A DNA stretch of 64,000 bases from Polytrichum commune (GCA_950295325.1 OX485808.1:14510501-14574500), one strand, 5' to 3'; shown: positions 20,230-33,837, counted from the stretch's first letter. Program-made: numbers and translations. Notes: generated from the sequence alone by a model not told the origin.

Positions 20230-23200
20230 CGTTTTTCTTCCCAACCTCATCTGTGTACGTGTCTCGGAGGAACTGGTCTCTTTATATTCCTTGAATGAAT
20301 TCTGATGATTTGAGTATAACAAGTCATATTAGTAGAATGTGCAGCTTCACCTGGAGTGGATCAAGTTTATCAGCAAGCAGCGAGCCCTTGAGATTCCCCG
20401 TTGTGAAGTGCTGCCGCATTTTTTGCTTGGAATCCTAGCAATGTCAGCGTCCAACTTCTAGTTGTCATTTCGCTCGTGAAGAATCTCACGCCTTGAATGT
20501 AGCAGTGAAGACTCAAGTTGGAGATTCAGTTTCCGAGCATTGATGTCCTGCAGTGTGGAACGACATTGGAGGAACATTTCGTAAGGGTGGAATATTCCTC
20601 TACAACTATAACATTTTACTAAAATCTCGTATTCGTTGAGGTCTGTAAATGTGGTGGACCAAGTGCGCAGAATTCTGTCACCGAATCGTACGAAGATGGA
20701 AAGCCTACCACAGGCGATCACTAATCACCCCTGCTACCATAATATCTATACCTCAGTATTTCCCTTAAAGTATGTTGTCAATAGGCTCTTAATTCCCTTG
20801 AAGGGGTCTGGAGGATAAATGAATTCCGCCACAGAGGTGTTATAACCTTAAAGATGAGATGTCGATTTTTTGGGTAAAACGCAATCGCTTTATATACATT
20901 ACCCGTTACCCTACACAGCAATTCCCACACAGCTTCGTCGCTTAATTCTGTCTCCACCAACGTAGCTTTCCCCTTCACCATAGCCAGGAAGCAACGTCCA
21001 AATCTGACAACGTGATCAATAGAAACTGAAGTTTGCGACACACGAGAAAAGATGGAGCGTAAAACGATAGTGGTGTAGAAGTACCAAAATTGATGGGTGT
21101 ATCTGCGCTGGCAGGATTTGAGTGAATTGGTACTTGCCCCTCCAACATCGCCCTGCAAGCCTGAGCCTCACCAAATTCTACAGAGCGGCTCTCCTTGTTG
21201 GGCACCTACCCTAACCCTAAGTAGCCCATCAATACCGACCACAATTACAAGAAAGTAACGTGCATAAGGAGGATGTGAAGATCAAGTGCAGGCAGGAGTT
21301 ACCAGTTTTTGACGGTGATTTCGGAAGAGACTGAAGAAATGGCAGCTCACACGGTTACAGATTCTGTGCACCTTCACACCTGGTATCGAATGATGAATAG
21401 GATCGAAGCAATCAATTAGGTGCAGAATGATTTATCTACAGCAAGTGCAGCACAAATTGGACCAATACCACAACCCTAAGTTGTACAAACTGGCATCCTA
21501 TCTTGTACGCTCTGATGAAATGGTGATTTCCACTTGAGACCTATGGACTCATCTTGTTTTCTCGACAAACAATCGATCTTGTTGTTCAAGCGACAAACTT
21601 CCCTGGAGTGATAGATTGCTGGAGCTGCGAGAAGAGCAGGTGTCACCATGTGACAAGCACATACGCATTTGCCCACTTGCCCTTGTCGTCCACCTCGAAA
21701 TCTAAACCTGAAAAAGCAGTTGAGATCCTCCCCTGCTGCGGTCGTGGTACGCGTTGAAAATCATTCGAACTGCGCCCCACTCTCGAATGCCCTAATTGCA
21801 ACGGAATGCTAGTGTCGATTCATGATGACTCCCAAATTTGAAACTACACACGGTACACCATAATCATGATAGCAAGCAAGACTCATATCAACCATGACGA
21901 GACGCCGCCAACATTTTCAGAGGATGTGACAGAATCCAATCTAAGGTCTTGGTAGAGCTCGAGTGGAGAGCTCAAACCTGCAATTTTCGGGAGTATGATA
22001 CTTGGATTTGACAAGCTTTGAATCTATCCAAAGCGCGAACTGTTAAGAGCTTCATTAATCTTCAAGCTCTCAACGAACGGTTCAGTGAGCATGTGTAAAG
22101 TAGCCATACGAAATGGAGTACTAAACGAAGGAGAATTCATGACAAAACCAAAGAATGCTTAAAAACTATTGGCTTGGGGCCCACGAAACAAGAGCTTGAA
22201 CCTTCGACATTTCTATGCGACCTCCATAGGATTTTGATTGAGAGCTTGTCAAAATCTACCGAGAGCTTGTCATACTCGTTCCACATGGGATCCGTGACGG
22301 TGCCATGTAAGCATTATAACCTCGGTGAATAGTTCATGCTCTTAAATCGAAAGCTCAAGTATAAACCGGACTTGATTAAACAATACGTAAGATGCTCCCC
22401 GCCAATGAGAAGGTTCTCAATCTTTGAGCTGTCAAACCTCTGGTGTAAAGGGGTCAAAAAAGTTAGCTGTTCCAGAATGAGCAGATGTAAGCTTTTAGGG
22501 TTATTAGTCATCATTGTAGTCCAAGTTGCCCTCTCTACACAAGATTCGAAAATACGTAATGAGCAAGAATACAAGCGTGCGGAGTGTGGGTGGAATGATG
22601 TCATTTACCGAAGGTGATCCTGATTCCCGACATTTTCTACACGTGGTTCCAGCAACAGAAATGGAGGGAGAGAGAGAGCACTTAGGAATCGATAGGGCCA
22701 CTCATCAATGGAAACCACTCTTCCAACCTTGCAAAAGAACAGAAATCATAGATGTACAGGAATAGGAAAGAATGGAACAAATCGCGGATATCATGGGGAA
22801 GAGTTATGCGAAATTATAAGAAACAGATCTACATATATCTTCACGGGATAAGATCCCCAGTAACAAGGAAGGCAACCAGAACTGTAACCACATCCAACGA
22901 CTACTAGTTTCCGATTTAGAACGAGGGCAGTTGACAATTGAAACGAGCAAATGTGAAAGTAAGCATCCATGATAAATTACAAGCTTGTCTTTGGAGAAAA
23001 CAGGGAGAGTGATTGATCACCTCTGAAACAGAAACCCTAGATCCCTTGTAATCAGCCAAAATGAAAGGTCCTGTGACGACGTTTCCAGTTACTCTGCAGC
23101 CAAACGTAGCTGAGAGTATCTGGCTAAACAAAACTCTGACACAAAATGACCGACTCCTTATTTGTGTGCCGCCTATTTGTTTCGACCCACGAGCTGTATG

Positions 23201-23805
23201 GGCTCGAGGGACATGGTGTAGTTTTTGGAACTTTTGTTCTTTGGTTTTCTGTAGTTTCTTTTGGTATTAACTAGGTATGCGTTTTACTGAGAAAAATCCA
23301 CCTTGCAATAATGAGAAGCACAATTAAGTTAGAGGACAAAAATTGCTGCTCACAAGCTGCAGTATCACCCATCCTGCATCTTGACGAGTAGGGCGCTGTA
23401 GCCGTGGTCGTGACGGTCTCAACACCCCTGTTGGTTACTTGCACATACACCAGCTTGAAATATAGGGAGGAACTGGGATTACCGGTAACCCACCGATGCA
23501 AACAGGCTCGACTAAGTGCTACGACGACAGATCGAAGGCCATGGCCAGCGCTCCATGGACCTTTGATGTTGACTGCTCAAAATCATCTACCTGCCTGGGT
23601 GGGTCTTAGAAGTGCAAAATCTCCTGTTCCATCCGTGCCTTGACACGCAGTTATTCCCCGCCTGACAAAATACCCCTGCCGATACTCTCCCAACAAATCA
23701 TCAACCTCTACAATTGTCGTAAGAATCATCGCCAATCCAGCTCTGCTGCACCACAGTAAGATACTTTCGGGAAAGGGCTCACGGCACCCTCTTCTCTCAC
23801 CTGGA
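20230..23805. other. No gene recognised between carrier and B3 gene
   Basis: Short minus-strand open frames at about 20458-20721 (IFVRFGDRILRTWSTTF...) and 20975-21205 (NKESRSVEFGEAQACRAMLEG...) have coding-like composition, but no recognisable domain or convincing exon chain. The part nearest 23.8 kb is probably 3' untranslated sequence of the B3 gene: a strong donor-like CCTTCCAG/GTGAGAG follows its stop codon, which hints at a 3' UTR intron. Confidence 0.4.
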
Positions 23806-23809
23806 AGGT

Positions 23810-26800
23810 TCAACGTAAATAGCAACTTGCAAAGCCGGGAGAGAAGAACTTCTCGGGAACCCACCACTTAACGTCATCATACTCTCGAAGGCCTCCGCAT
23901 CCATCACTCTGGAGCACCGGACCATCCAGCTCTGTGAGAAACTGTTTCTCGTTCCTGAAGTACCTCTTCTTGTGGATTTTGACCACTCGATAGTAATTGC
24001 CTTCCTCGGGTTCCGAATCCTCGTCATTGACAGGAAGGGGTATCACAACTCTTTCGTGAACTCGTGGCGTCTGCTGTTTTCGCCTTTTCTTCGCAGTGGT
24101 CTCTCGGTTTTGCAAGTTCTCCTGTTCACTTAGCGGTGAATCTCGACTGATGGAACGCAAATCCTCACAAGAGGGAAACCCTGGCTGTGCAGGGCTTTCA
24201 GCTCGTACTTCCGTATCCATCTCCATGGACGCACAGTTGATGGCAAATTTCTTGCTGGGCGACTCCGGCGCTGGGTCCAGGTTCAGGTTCAGGTCGAGGG
24301 GCTCCTTTCGACAGCCTGAGAAAATAGCTTCATTCATCTCCTCTTCGATATACTTTGCCCTGGCTTTCCGGATGGCTCTGTACAGTGTTCGATGAGCATT
24401 TCTCAATCGTAATTGACCTGTCATATTAGGAGGTCTTTCTGAATCGGATTCTCGTGGCTCCTTGTGGCTGCTCGATCGAACCGTCCGCCCAAGACCACCC
24501 TGACAACCTCCGGAAATAACACGGTAGTGGTCCCGATAGCTCACCCCAATGCAATTAATATCGATCACACGAAAAATGTGGACAATTAAGGTCCAGGATG
24601 TTGCATCTTTGAGCTCGAAAACACAAACATCACCTTCTTCGAGCAGGTGTTGGATGGAGAACTGCTCCCACCCTGTTGTTATGCCCCTTTGGGTGATAAG
24701 AGCTCTTGTTTTGTTTCCAGTGCCATCACAGAGGAATATATTGAGAGTTTCACCAGATGAGAGTTCTCGGGGAAAACTGGGTGGGAGTTCCTGCATCCAC
24801 AATTCAGATATAAACTATGTCTTAGTCTCACGAATGTTTTCGCCATGCAGCTCCTGTCCCGCTCTGCTTTTAAGGAGGAATAAGCACAGGACGACTGACT
24901 ACCTCCGACTCCTAAAATGCCTCCCTCACAAAAAATTGAGGAATGAGCTGCTGAATCTTATCTCAAAGACACATTTCGGTCCCAGGAAATGACAAGATAT
25001 TACTGACAAGGGTACAATTACCATGAATTGAAAAGAAAATTGGGATGGAAGTCCGTAACACATTTTGCATGACAGAGAGGTCATAGATTTGAATTCGTCC
25101 ATTCCTCTTCAGTTGTCTGTTCTGTAACCAGGGACCCAGAGTTAAACATTCTACTCACCACAGTGAATTTCTTATACACATGTGAGTTCTTCAGAACTAC
25201 CAAAGCAGTTGGATTCTCAGTTTTCAGCGCCCAAGCGGCCTCCTTAGCTCGTTCCTTAGCATCCTCTGTCACAGGAGATCGTCTGGAAGCAAGATACAAT
25301 GGCGATTTGCCCTTACAGGCTTGCGCCTTCCGTTTCTGTGCAGAGCTCGGTGTACACCATGCCCAGCCCCAGGTCCTTTTCTTTTTCGGTTTGTCATGTT
25401 TGCGATAACGTTTTCGCGTTTTCGCCCATTGATTTGGTGTACTGCAGGCAGGTTTCACGCCTTCTCCGCTTGTAAGTTCAGACAAGCGCTCAATAGACTT
25501 GAGCACACCGGTGTGGCTGTGGTCCTTCCACGCTGTGCATTCTTGGGGAAGCTGAGCTCCTCTGGATCTCTGTGCATCCTGGGGACGCACTTTCTCATTG
25601 TTGTGGTCAGCTATTTCAAAAGTAGGAACCTCTTGAGGTGCCCGTCTGGCCGTGTAGTCTCCGCAGATCTTTGGAGTATCTGGATTGATGCATCCCGATG
25701 ACATCTGACAAAGAATCTCACCGAAGGCTGCTTCCTGCACCTTGCTTATGTCGCCATCATTTCGATTGCCATTCTCTTTACTGCATCTTTCCAAGAAACT
25801 CTGTGATTCCCCAGTGAATGTTCTCACCTTACTTTGCTCTTTGGTTGCCCACAAGGACAGTGTCTTCAATCGTTCCCGGCCTACGGAATTTACTGGTGAA
25901 ATATCCCGTCGCTTAATGCCTAGTTTGCTGGGTCTCGTAGAACTAGTAACCGTCATGCGATGAAACGCGTTGTACAACACCATTTTGGACGGCATACACG
26001 GATGTTGTCCTTCTGCGGTTGCCGATAATATATCCTTAGTTACGAAGGGTTTTGGTTTTTTCTTCCGACGTTTCTCCTGCTTCTCTGAAGATTTTCGCTT
26101 CCTCTCATACGACTTTTGATGGCCAGATCCCGACTCCGGCCTCTTCGGTTTAGCGATGATGAGCTGGGTGTTGTCTCTTGGTTCCGTTGAACGGAAAACA
26201 TGGACGCGCAATGTTAAATAGTTTAGCTCAATGAGCTCAAAGACACACACATCCCCTTCGCAAAGTCCCTCTGCAAGGCAAAATTCTCTCCATCCCCGTG
26301 TGAGCCCCATATGAGTCTCGTTGTCACGAAGCCATGACATTGGCCAGCGATGTCCATTTTCGTCAAGCAAGTCCATTGGAACAGTTTTCCGAGGCATGTG
26401 CTGTTTCCCAAAGGTGACTGGGAATCTCTGTTACTCACAAACAACCTTCGTCTTAGTAATTGATGAGCTCCTTCAGTCATTCAGAACTGAAAACCATTGA
26501 TAGAAGAGCTGACTCTCGCTTCAACTGTCAAAAAGGATTCACCGGACGGGAGTATCTTTCTTATTGCACTACTTGACAATTGACCTGTCGAGACTCTTAT
26601 TAAGCTCCAATCACTCATTACACAATGTTCAAGGGCAATCGCAATCTTTTAAGCACGTCTACAAATCCTACAGCAGCGTTAGACCTAGATTGTCGAAATC
26701 GAGGGGTTTTCGCAATCTGTTTCAGTCCTACCAAACTTATCATCGAGGTTTTCTTCACTGAAAATCTATTGTCAATATCATACTGAAACTTTCAGTACTC

Positions 26801-29629
26801 AACAATTGTATTAAGAGATCTGTGACAACATTTATCCTCGTCATATTAATCAATGAAAGAAATGGCTTGTCGAAAAGCTTACCACGAAAGCACGTCCGTG
26901 AACATGGAATGCCCGCAGAGCAACCAAATGAGAAGGTCTATCAATGACTTGCTGAGCACGTCGTGCAAGCTCCACAGCCTTCTCCCTTTCCAAAAGGACC
27001 GCCGGGGACCTGCAGAAACAGAGTTGAATGCATGTGAATATGGCCCACACCTCCATGAAAAATCTCAGGGTATGGAAAAAATTCATTCGGTAAAGTTTAC
27101 TGGTCCTACTCGGAGTTTCACTTTTCGGAGAAATTGTGACTCTGACAGGTTAGCAATTGTCCGAACTGAACGATAAAGAGAATGCTCTTAGAGCAATATA
27201 CTGGTTAAATGTCACGTTTGCTTACAGCAATGGGGGCCCAACAGCTTCTCCAAAATGCTCCCTGTTCAAATCAAGATTTGGGCAATTGTGTTCGGAAGTT
27301 ACAATAGCTGCAACAGTGCTCTGTCGGTGAAGAAATTCTGAGGACCTCTCCTTCACAGCGTCCATCACTGGCCTCCTCTGTGAAGCAAACCTAGTAGCTG
27401 GTCCGCCCCCTCCAGATGCACACTCCTGTTTTGATATTTACCACTTAGTGATGTTCCAATTATGCTGAATTAGGTACAGTGATCTTAATTCTTACCACTT
27501 GATCAAAACTCTATCCCTGACTCGAATGAAAGATGGAAAGAGGATCTTGCATGGAAAGACGAAAATTGTGATTCACACCATGATGGCAAATTAGAAAAGC
27601 CGACTGGAGCATCAGCAACACAGTGAGGACAAGGCCATTAAAAAGAAGAATATAAGGGGACAGCGTAGAAATAAGGCAACAAATTGTCAACCTACTGCAA
27701 TCGAGATATCGTCATATACCAATTTCCAAGTTTCCATGGAGTTGAGGTACACCTGAGATTTCGGCAGTCCCTGTAAATTAAGGCCATCTTCTCCGATATC
27801 CTGACTGCGTATGCTGAGTGGATGGGGTTGGAATACCACACCAGAGGCATATCCTTGCAAAGTCCGAGCACCCACAACATCCATCAAGTGATGGTGCACC
27901 TCGGCAGAATCCTTTTCAGCCCCATTCGCTGAGTTCTGAAGTAAATACAGGGGTTGCGCGTTCAGATCAAGCAAATTACATTCTCTGTGAGGGACAGGAG
28001 AACTAGCAGCGCTGTAATGTTGTAGTTTGGGCCGTCTGTGATGCGCTGTGCTTCCGTTGCGAAATATATCCAAGGGAGGATCGGACGTACTTTCCATCTG
28101 CATCCCTTCATTACTGTAAAAGCAGATCCGTTTAAGTTCAGCTGCGTTTTCTTCATCTTCTCTTTGTTTCCTTTTCTCGACTAGCACTGGAGATCGGCTA
28201 TCATAACAGCCGGTATTGGTAGCTGTCAGGGCACATTCCTTTTCGAGGCATGTTTTACTATCAAAGATTTTCACTGAGAACTCAGACTTGCCGACAAGAG
28301 TAAAAACAAGGAAATCGCCCTTCTCTAATCCATTGTCTGCAGCAAACGTTCGCCATCCAACTCTGAATGCTACCCATTTAGGTCGACCCACCCCGACTTG
28401 CCAAGTATTGCCACTAGGCCCGTGTAGGACCGCCGAGTTTCCAACCTCATCGCCATAAAGCTTGAGCCAGGCTGATGGAATGACCTGTCATACATACAAG
28501 GGCCGAAGTGAATTTATATTGCCTTCACTACGTGAGGCGTTTGCGGAAGCAAATTTGAAAAAGGACTGCCATGGTCACAATCGATTGCTTGCAGAATGCC
28601 TGGATAATGTTCAGGAGTAAGTAATGTGCAGAAATCAAGAAACAAAAATGAAGCCTCCTATGTGGATCTAAGTCAACACAGATACTACGGAGCAACAAAA
28701 TAATCTCCGATAATTGAAAGATGATGTCAAATAGAATCGAGCGCATTACGTATAACTGCAATCGATCTAAATAAATAAGGCACCAGTCCAGAGGCTTCGC
28801 TTCGCTTTGCTTGAACTTATAATAAGACAAAATTGACAAACGTAAGAAGACACCTGTTGACGACATCGTGGATTCATAACAGAATGATAACCACTTCTCC
28901 TTTATCTCATAGTCATTTAGAATCATGTAGAACGGTCTTAACTTATGAAAGCTGCGAATCGCTTAAAACAGTACGCAGCAATAGCCGTGCAAAATCAGAT
29001 ACATACATGCAGGATCCAAAATAAAATATTCAATTGGGTAATTTCTTCACGTCCAGGTGTTTTCACCATATGAGTCACTAATGGTGATAACAACAACAAC
29101 TAATTCTTGAATCTTGGGGAGGACTCAGAAGTTACAACTAACTTCCTCTTAAGTACGGATGGCTTCTCTGTGGATCGAGAAAAGAAACCGGTTTAAATAA
29201 TCATTACATTTTCCCATCCAAACTCATTATGGCACCAAGAAACTCCTATGTCACAAATTCTAAGATCAAGCCACTTTGCTTATACCACGATTCGTTGAAA
29301 TTTTAGAATCGGAACAATACGTGAACTGTTAAGGAAGGATTTGATGTGTATTCTCAAAGCTCAAATGATTTGCCCTTTGCAGAGAAAGGGAGAGCGCCGC
29401 ATAAATTGGTGGCTGCATCTGACATCACAATTCGAAAGAACGCAGGGGAAGAATTACCAAGAGCAGACGAAATCCACTTCAAAGATATAAAGTCTACCCA
29501 AAGATATCAGGAACTTACCATCCAACATGTGGCCATAGTTGCTAGGTTGCTATCACATAACGCCTTCATGAAACACGGGGGTCGGAGTGAGTCTTTACGG
29601 GTACATCTGTGCTGCATCTTTCCATCCAT
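23810..29629 (-). CDS. Transcription factor with three B3 DNA-binding domains and an EAR motif
   Basis: Six coding exons on the minus strand: 29519-29629, 27696-28484, 27226-27425, 26883-27009, 25159-26427 and 23810-24790. All have GT-AG borders in matching phases, giving about 1158 aa. B3 domain 1 (about residues 18-115) spans PPCFMKALCDSNLATMATCW, then VIPSAWLKLYGDE and GWRTFAADNGLEKGDFLVF. Domain 2 (about 394-490) spans LVALRAFHVHGRAF, then VPMDLLDENGHRWPMSWL and GDVCVFELIE. Domain 3 (about 812-907) spans ALVVLKNSHVYKKFTV, ELPPSFPREL and GDVCVFELKD. Each B3 is split after its first strands by a phase-0 intron. LDLNLNL after domain 3 is an EAR-type repression motif, and LDLN recurs twice earlier. 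The C-terminus (EYDDVKWWVPEKFF) is unrecognised. The family (REM/VRN1-like B3) binds DNA in the nucleus; repression is inferred from EAR. ATG 29629 follows an in-frame stop. Confidence 0.88.
28490..29510. other. Intron 1 of the coding part of the B3 gene
   Basis: This is the 1-kb intron between donor ATG/GTAAGT (29519/29518) and acceptor GACAG (28485). It is AT-rich. An open frame on the minus strand inside it is hydrophobic and unrelated to B3 proteins, and I leave it out. Confidence 0.6.
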
Positions 29630-31031
29630 ACATCAACAGTTGGAATCAGTCACAGGAAAACGAACGCTAGACCACATTCTGAAAAGTCAGGTAATAATCG
29701 CCAAGAAATCCACAAGAAACTGATTTGAAAATTTCTAATAAGCAAATACAAAAAGTCCTAGCGCTCTTCGTCTCATTACGATGCGCTGTAGAAAGCTTCT
29801 AATTTAGACTTGGCCAAAACTTCGAAACTGAATTCAGACCTCGATACAATAAGCCTTGAGCAAGAAGGAAAAGGTTTATTTAATTAAGGTGATTGATATT
29901 AGTCTAAATGGAGAAGAATCACCTATTAATTGAACAACAAGGAAGAAAATACAATAGTAACTCTCTCTATATATTAAAGACAAATTCTGAGAGTAAGAGA
30001 CAAGACTTTTTCCAAGCAAGGAGGCCAAGAATAGAAGTGTACTTTAGAACTGGAGAGCGCTCCGACTGCTCCAATTCTTGTCGCATGTCGCAAGTAAATC
30101 AGTTGTGAACTAGATCAGCCGCTTCCAAAGAGTCGGCGATATGTGAGTCTACCAACCTCTTGAATCAAGAAAACTGGCCTGCAAATACACAAACTGGGAA
30201 ACAAGCTTTAAATTACTAGAGTTCCTGCAATGTTTTGCATGCGAAGAAAAAGAAGTACTAAAAGTAACAGCTAGCTACCGCGGAGATTTCTAGAGACTAA
30301 TGAAGAAACAGTAAACAAGACAAGACAGCTTGCGCCAAGAAACTCCAAGAAACCTCACCTGCGTGCAACTAACAACCTAACAAACTAACAAACCAAACCA
30401 CAGGTGTCTCCACTTTTGCCTCGATTTCCTCACCAGACCACAAGCACTATAGCATGCAACAACATCTAACGACGTAAAACCCGAAGAAACACCTCCAATG
30501 CGCCAAGAAAACCTCCCCGTAGCCCCCCGATCGCCTAAAACATCACAATAAAAACACAAACAAAATAACAACCTCCAGTAAAAACAATGAACCTCTTCCC
30601 TAATCTCACACAGCCCACTCGGCACTATCACATACGCAAACATTTACGCAACAAGAAAACATCAAGCTCTTATTAACTTTACTGCACCTGGCTAGAAATT
30701 AGCAGAAAAAAACATAAACACAAGCCACAAACAACGAAAAAACTATTGAAAAACCTCAAGTAGAATCAACGAAGCTCGATCTTTCGTTCTCTCACGCAAC
30801 GCACGCTCTATGCATACGCAATTACGCAACCAAAAAAAAAACAAAAACTTTTGTTAACTTGAATGCAACCGGCTAGAAAACACGCACAAAGAAACACAGA
30901 AAAGCGTGAACTCGACGCAGAAGCGTTCCAATTTTGTTCATTGATTTATAAGGAGAGTAGGTGAGAGAATTACTGACTAGAAGAAGCAATCCATCGAGGG
31001 AATGGAGGTAATTAAAGCTCGGGAGCTCACC

Positions 31032-31380
31032 TGAAGCATCGATGGGCGAGAAGTTTGCGGAGACTATTCCAAATTTCGCGCTTAATGGCTCATCATGTAG
31101 CTGAGGTCGTTGCGCATTAGAGGAGTGGTTATTGGCGGTGTGAGGTGCGAGGCAAGAATGGAGAGGTCACGGCCAGCAAGCGAATGCAAAGCTGATGCGG
31201 GAAGGACACACACAAGAGCAAGAGCTTCACAAGAAAATGGCTTTGCGCAGGCGGCTGAGGCGGATCGCCGGCCGGGCCGGGCGACCCGGCCCGCGACGAA
31301 AACTGACTCGATCCAACGGCAGGGGTGCGATCCATTGTGCGGGTAGGCTTCTGGTGACGTGGGATACGGTGACGTGGCGT
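31032..31380 (-). promoter_or_regulatory. Non-coding first exon and GC-rich promoter of the B3 gene
   Basis: On the minus strand CATCGATGCTTCAG/GTGAGC places a strong donor at 31032/31031 with stops in all useful frames before it, consistent with a 5' UTR exon. Upstream lies a GC-rich block (GCCGGGCCGGGCGACCCGGC) unlike its AT-rich surroundings. TGACGTGG, the ACGT-core site of bZIP factors, occurs at 31355-31362 and 31370-31377. The transcription start is inferred to be between about 31060 and 31250. Confidence 0.55.
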
Positions 31381-32540
31381 ATTGGTACTCGTGGGATTTT
31401 GAGAGAATGACTCTAGCATGCGGAGTGTTAATTATATTCAAGTAGATTGGATGATGTAAGGATGCAATTCAATTTAGCATCACAACAATGGTGTTATGTT
31501 GAAATAATAATTTAGTATTGAAATAATATCATAATTCTCAAATTAATGAAGTTATTCTTAAAGTCTCTCAAAAACTCAAGTTTTGGTGGGTACTTTCATC
31601 CAACTTCTAACATAATTTTACAATAATTAAGGGGTGTTGAAACTGCCAATTTTGGTGACATGAAAGGGAGGCGTTTGACTTTGGGCATAGTCAAGCACCT
31701 CCACTTTGATTCACCAAAATTAGGGGTTCCGATACCACTTGAACACCCCTTACACTTTTTAGATTGTCAAAAGTGGGGCAAAATTTCTTTGACAAACCAT
31801 GACCCAAAAAATAATAATAATTAAAAAAAATTAATTATCAAGAGCACTAGATAAATTTCATGACAATTGCATGATTGTTGTATTTTCTTCTACTATGTGC
31901 CATGTCAAACTACAAGGAAGAATATTTTCACAAAAATATATGCCTACCCACTCCTCTAATAAACCATGAGTCAACACCTAGTTTGTACAGATAGGAGGTC
32001 AAGAGGCCCAATGCAAACTCTCCCAATTCAACGGCCAACTATCCATCCATTCTGCCAACACCTTTCCAATGATTTGGCCTCTCGGTACTCCTGGGGTTTG
32101 GAGAATGACTCCAGATGGGGAGTGTTAATAATATTCATGTGAATTGAACTATGCAACAATACATTTCAAATTGGCATCACACCAAAAGTGTTATGTTAGA
32201 ACAATACAATGTTGAAATAACATTGTAAAGCTTCAGTAAATGTCATGCTAAATGCATGATTCTTTCATATCTACTAGTCTGTTGCATAATATGCAACTAA
32301 TCTTGAAGAATATTTCTACATAAAAACATGTATACTGACTCCTCTAATACACAGTGAGTCAACACTTATATATAGAAAAGGAGGCCAACTAGCCCAATGA
32401 AAACTAACTCCATTCAACAGCTAGGGTTTGATCCTTGAGCGGGTACCTTTGGGTGACGTGGGGTCTCCATACTGGTTGGAATCAATAAAATATCCTAGAT
32501 GGGGAGTAAGAATATAATCAAGTGAGGATATACATACATG
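31293..32540. repeat. Promoter-upstream segment present in three diverged copies
   Basis: Approximate copies lie at 31293-31530, 32005-32240 and 32393-32540. They share ATCCAACGGCAGGGG or ATTCAACAGCTAGGG, GCGGGTA, GGTGACGTGGG, GAGAATGACTCTAG or GAGAATGACTCCAG, and GGGAGTGTTAAT. The TGACGTGG site occurs in the first copy (twice) and the third (32454-32461). A related leader (CACTCCTCTAATAAACCATGAGTCAACAC) precedes copies two and three. The duplication moves regulatory sites 1.1 kb upstream. Confidence 0.75.
31629..31751. mobile_element. Fold-back MITE, about 123 bp
   Basis: Inverted arms: AAGGGGTGTTGAAA, CCAATTTTGGTGA, GGGAGGCGTTTGACT on the left; the right arm reads AGTCAAGCACCTCCAC, TCACCAAAATTAGG, GAACACCCCTTA. 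TTAA/TTA at the borders is compatible with a TWA-type target site, but the direct repeat is not exact. It interrupts the promoter triplication. Confidence 0.75.
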
Positions 32541-33067
32541 ATGTGATGAATCGTTTCTTGCAATCATTTGGGAAACTTCTACTTCATTAATATTAGTAAA
32601 AATTGCAATGAACCATCTAGGATTAAGTTCAACACTAGAAACTATTACCAAATGGGGCTTATTTAATTAACTATATTCAACACAAGCATGAAGAAGCTTT
32701 TTATAAACAAAGATACCTATGGGTACAACACACATTCAGATCATATTTGACTTTTTGGTAGTCCATATTTCATCCACTTTACAATATTATTATTTGTTTT
32801 TGCTAATAAAAAGTTTTAGAAATTTTTTTTGATGAACTTAGATATCCTCACAATAACCTACTTTAAGTTCCATCAACTGTATCAATGGATCCAACCAGAT
32901 TGAACATGTTTTCTATACTTGATTTTCAACTACACGCGGAACATTGCAAGTATGCAAAAACATGTCACATCATTTACCTAGTCTAGTGAGGTCCAGTTTT
33001 TCCAAACACCAAAATTCAATTTTGCTCGAACCTTTGTTTTCCTCTTTGGTACATTGATTATGGTATC

Positions 33068-33471
33068 TACACTAAGTATTGTATTTAGTGTCACCAATGC
33101 TATAATTTGAAGCCTTGCTTAATACTGATCGTAAACCACCCATGTCATGTCACCAACACTAATTATGAACCTGAAACTTTTTGTCATTCCTTGTAATAAA
33201 AAAAATCGGACATCATAGATTTACAATGTTGCAATTGTTATCATTTACAAAGTGTCTTTCATCCAAATTTCAATCAAGCATGACAATGTGTCATCACATA
33301 CATGTTAGGATGCAGAAAATGCCAATCTTTGTTTCAATCTCAGACATTTGGATGACCTAAAAGTCAATTAGGATGACAATATTTGTAAGCTAGTTCAACA
33401 AAAAATGCCACTACAAAAACTACCACCATGACATAAAACACCGTATGACACTAAACACAATATTTCGTGTA
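33068..33471. mobile_element. MITE family 1, copy 1 (TACACTAA ends)
   Basis: This copy of about 404 bp begins TACACTAAGTATTGTATTTAG and ends ATATTTCGTGTA, inverted ends of TACACTAA type. Internal words (CCACCCATGT, ATTGTCATTCCTTGTAA-like, GATTTACAATGTTGCAATT) match the copy at 38578-38978 in the same order and orientation, with many substitutions. No coding capacity. Confidence 0.75.
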
Positions 33472-33837
33472 GTCTTCATTGTTACTTGGAGTTATCCTAA
33501 GTAAACTAAGCCAAAAAAATTGATTCCCATGAACCTTCTAGATATTTCTACGAAACCTATAGAAGAGTTCATAACCCTTCGTATCTCCAACTGGCCACCA
33601 CATTAATTGGCATGAAATAATCATATCTATAATTAGTGTCGCTCCATGAAAAATACTACGCATTAGAAATAATGACACTCACAAAAACTTCCAATAAAAT
33701 ATGAGAACACAAATATTTTTCCTATATTTAGTAAGGAAACCAATTTGAATCATCATTTAAAAAACTTATTGAATAATGGAAATTCTCATTCCATGATAAT
33801 CCACCTCACCACACCCTCATTGCCCCTAAGTTGGGCT

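Noticed and set aside
23583-23867. Further B3-gene coding exon downstream of the stop
   Set aside because: The donor CCTTCCAG/GTGAGAG lies after the in-frame stop; the frame there shows no homology, so a 3' UTR intron is more likely.
28528-28926. 132-codon minus-strand open frame
   Set aside because: It lies inside a well-defined intron of the B3 gene and is a hydrophobic sequence without family features.
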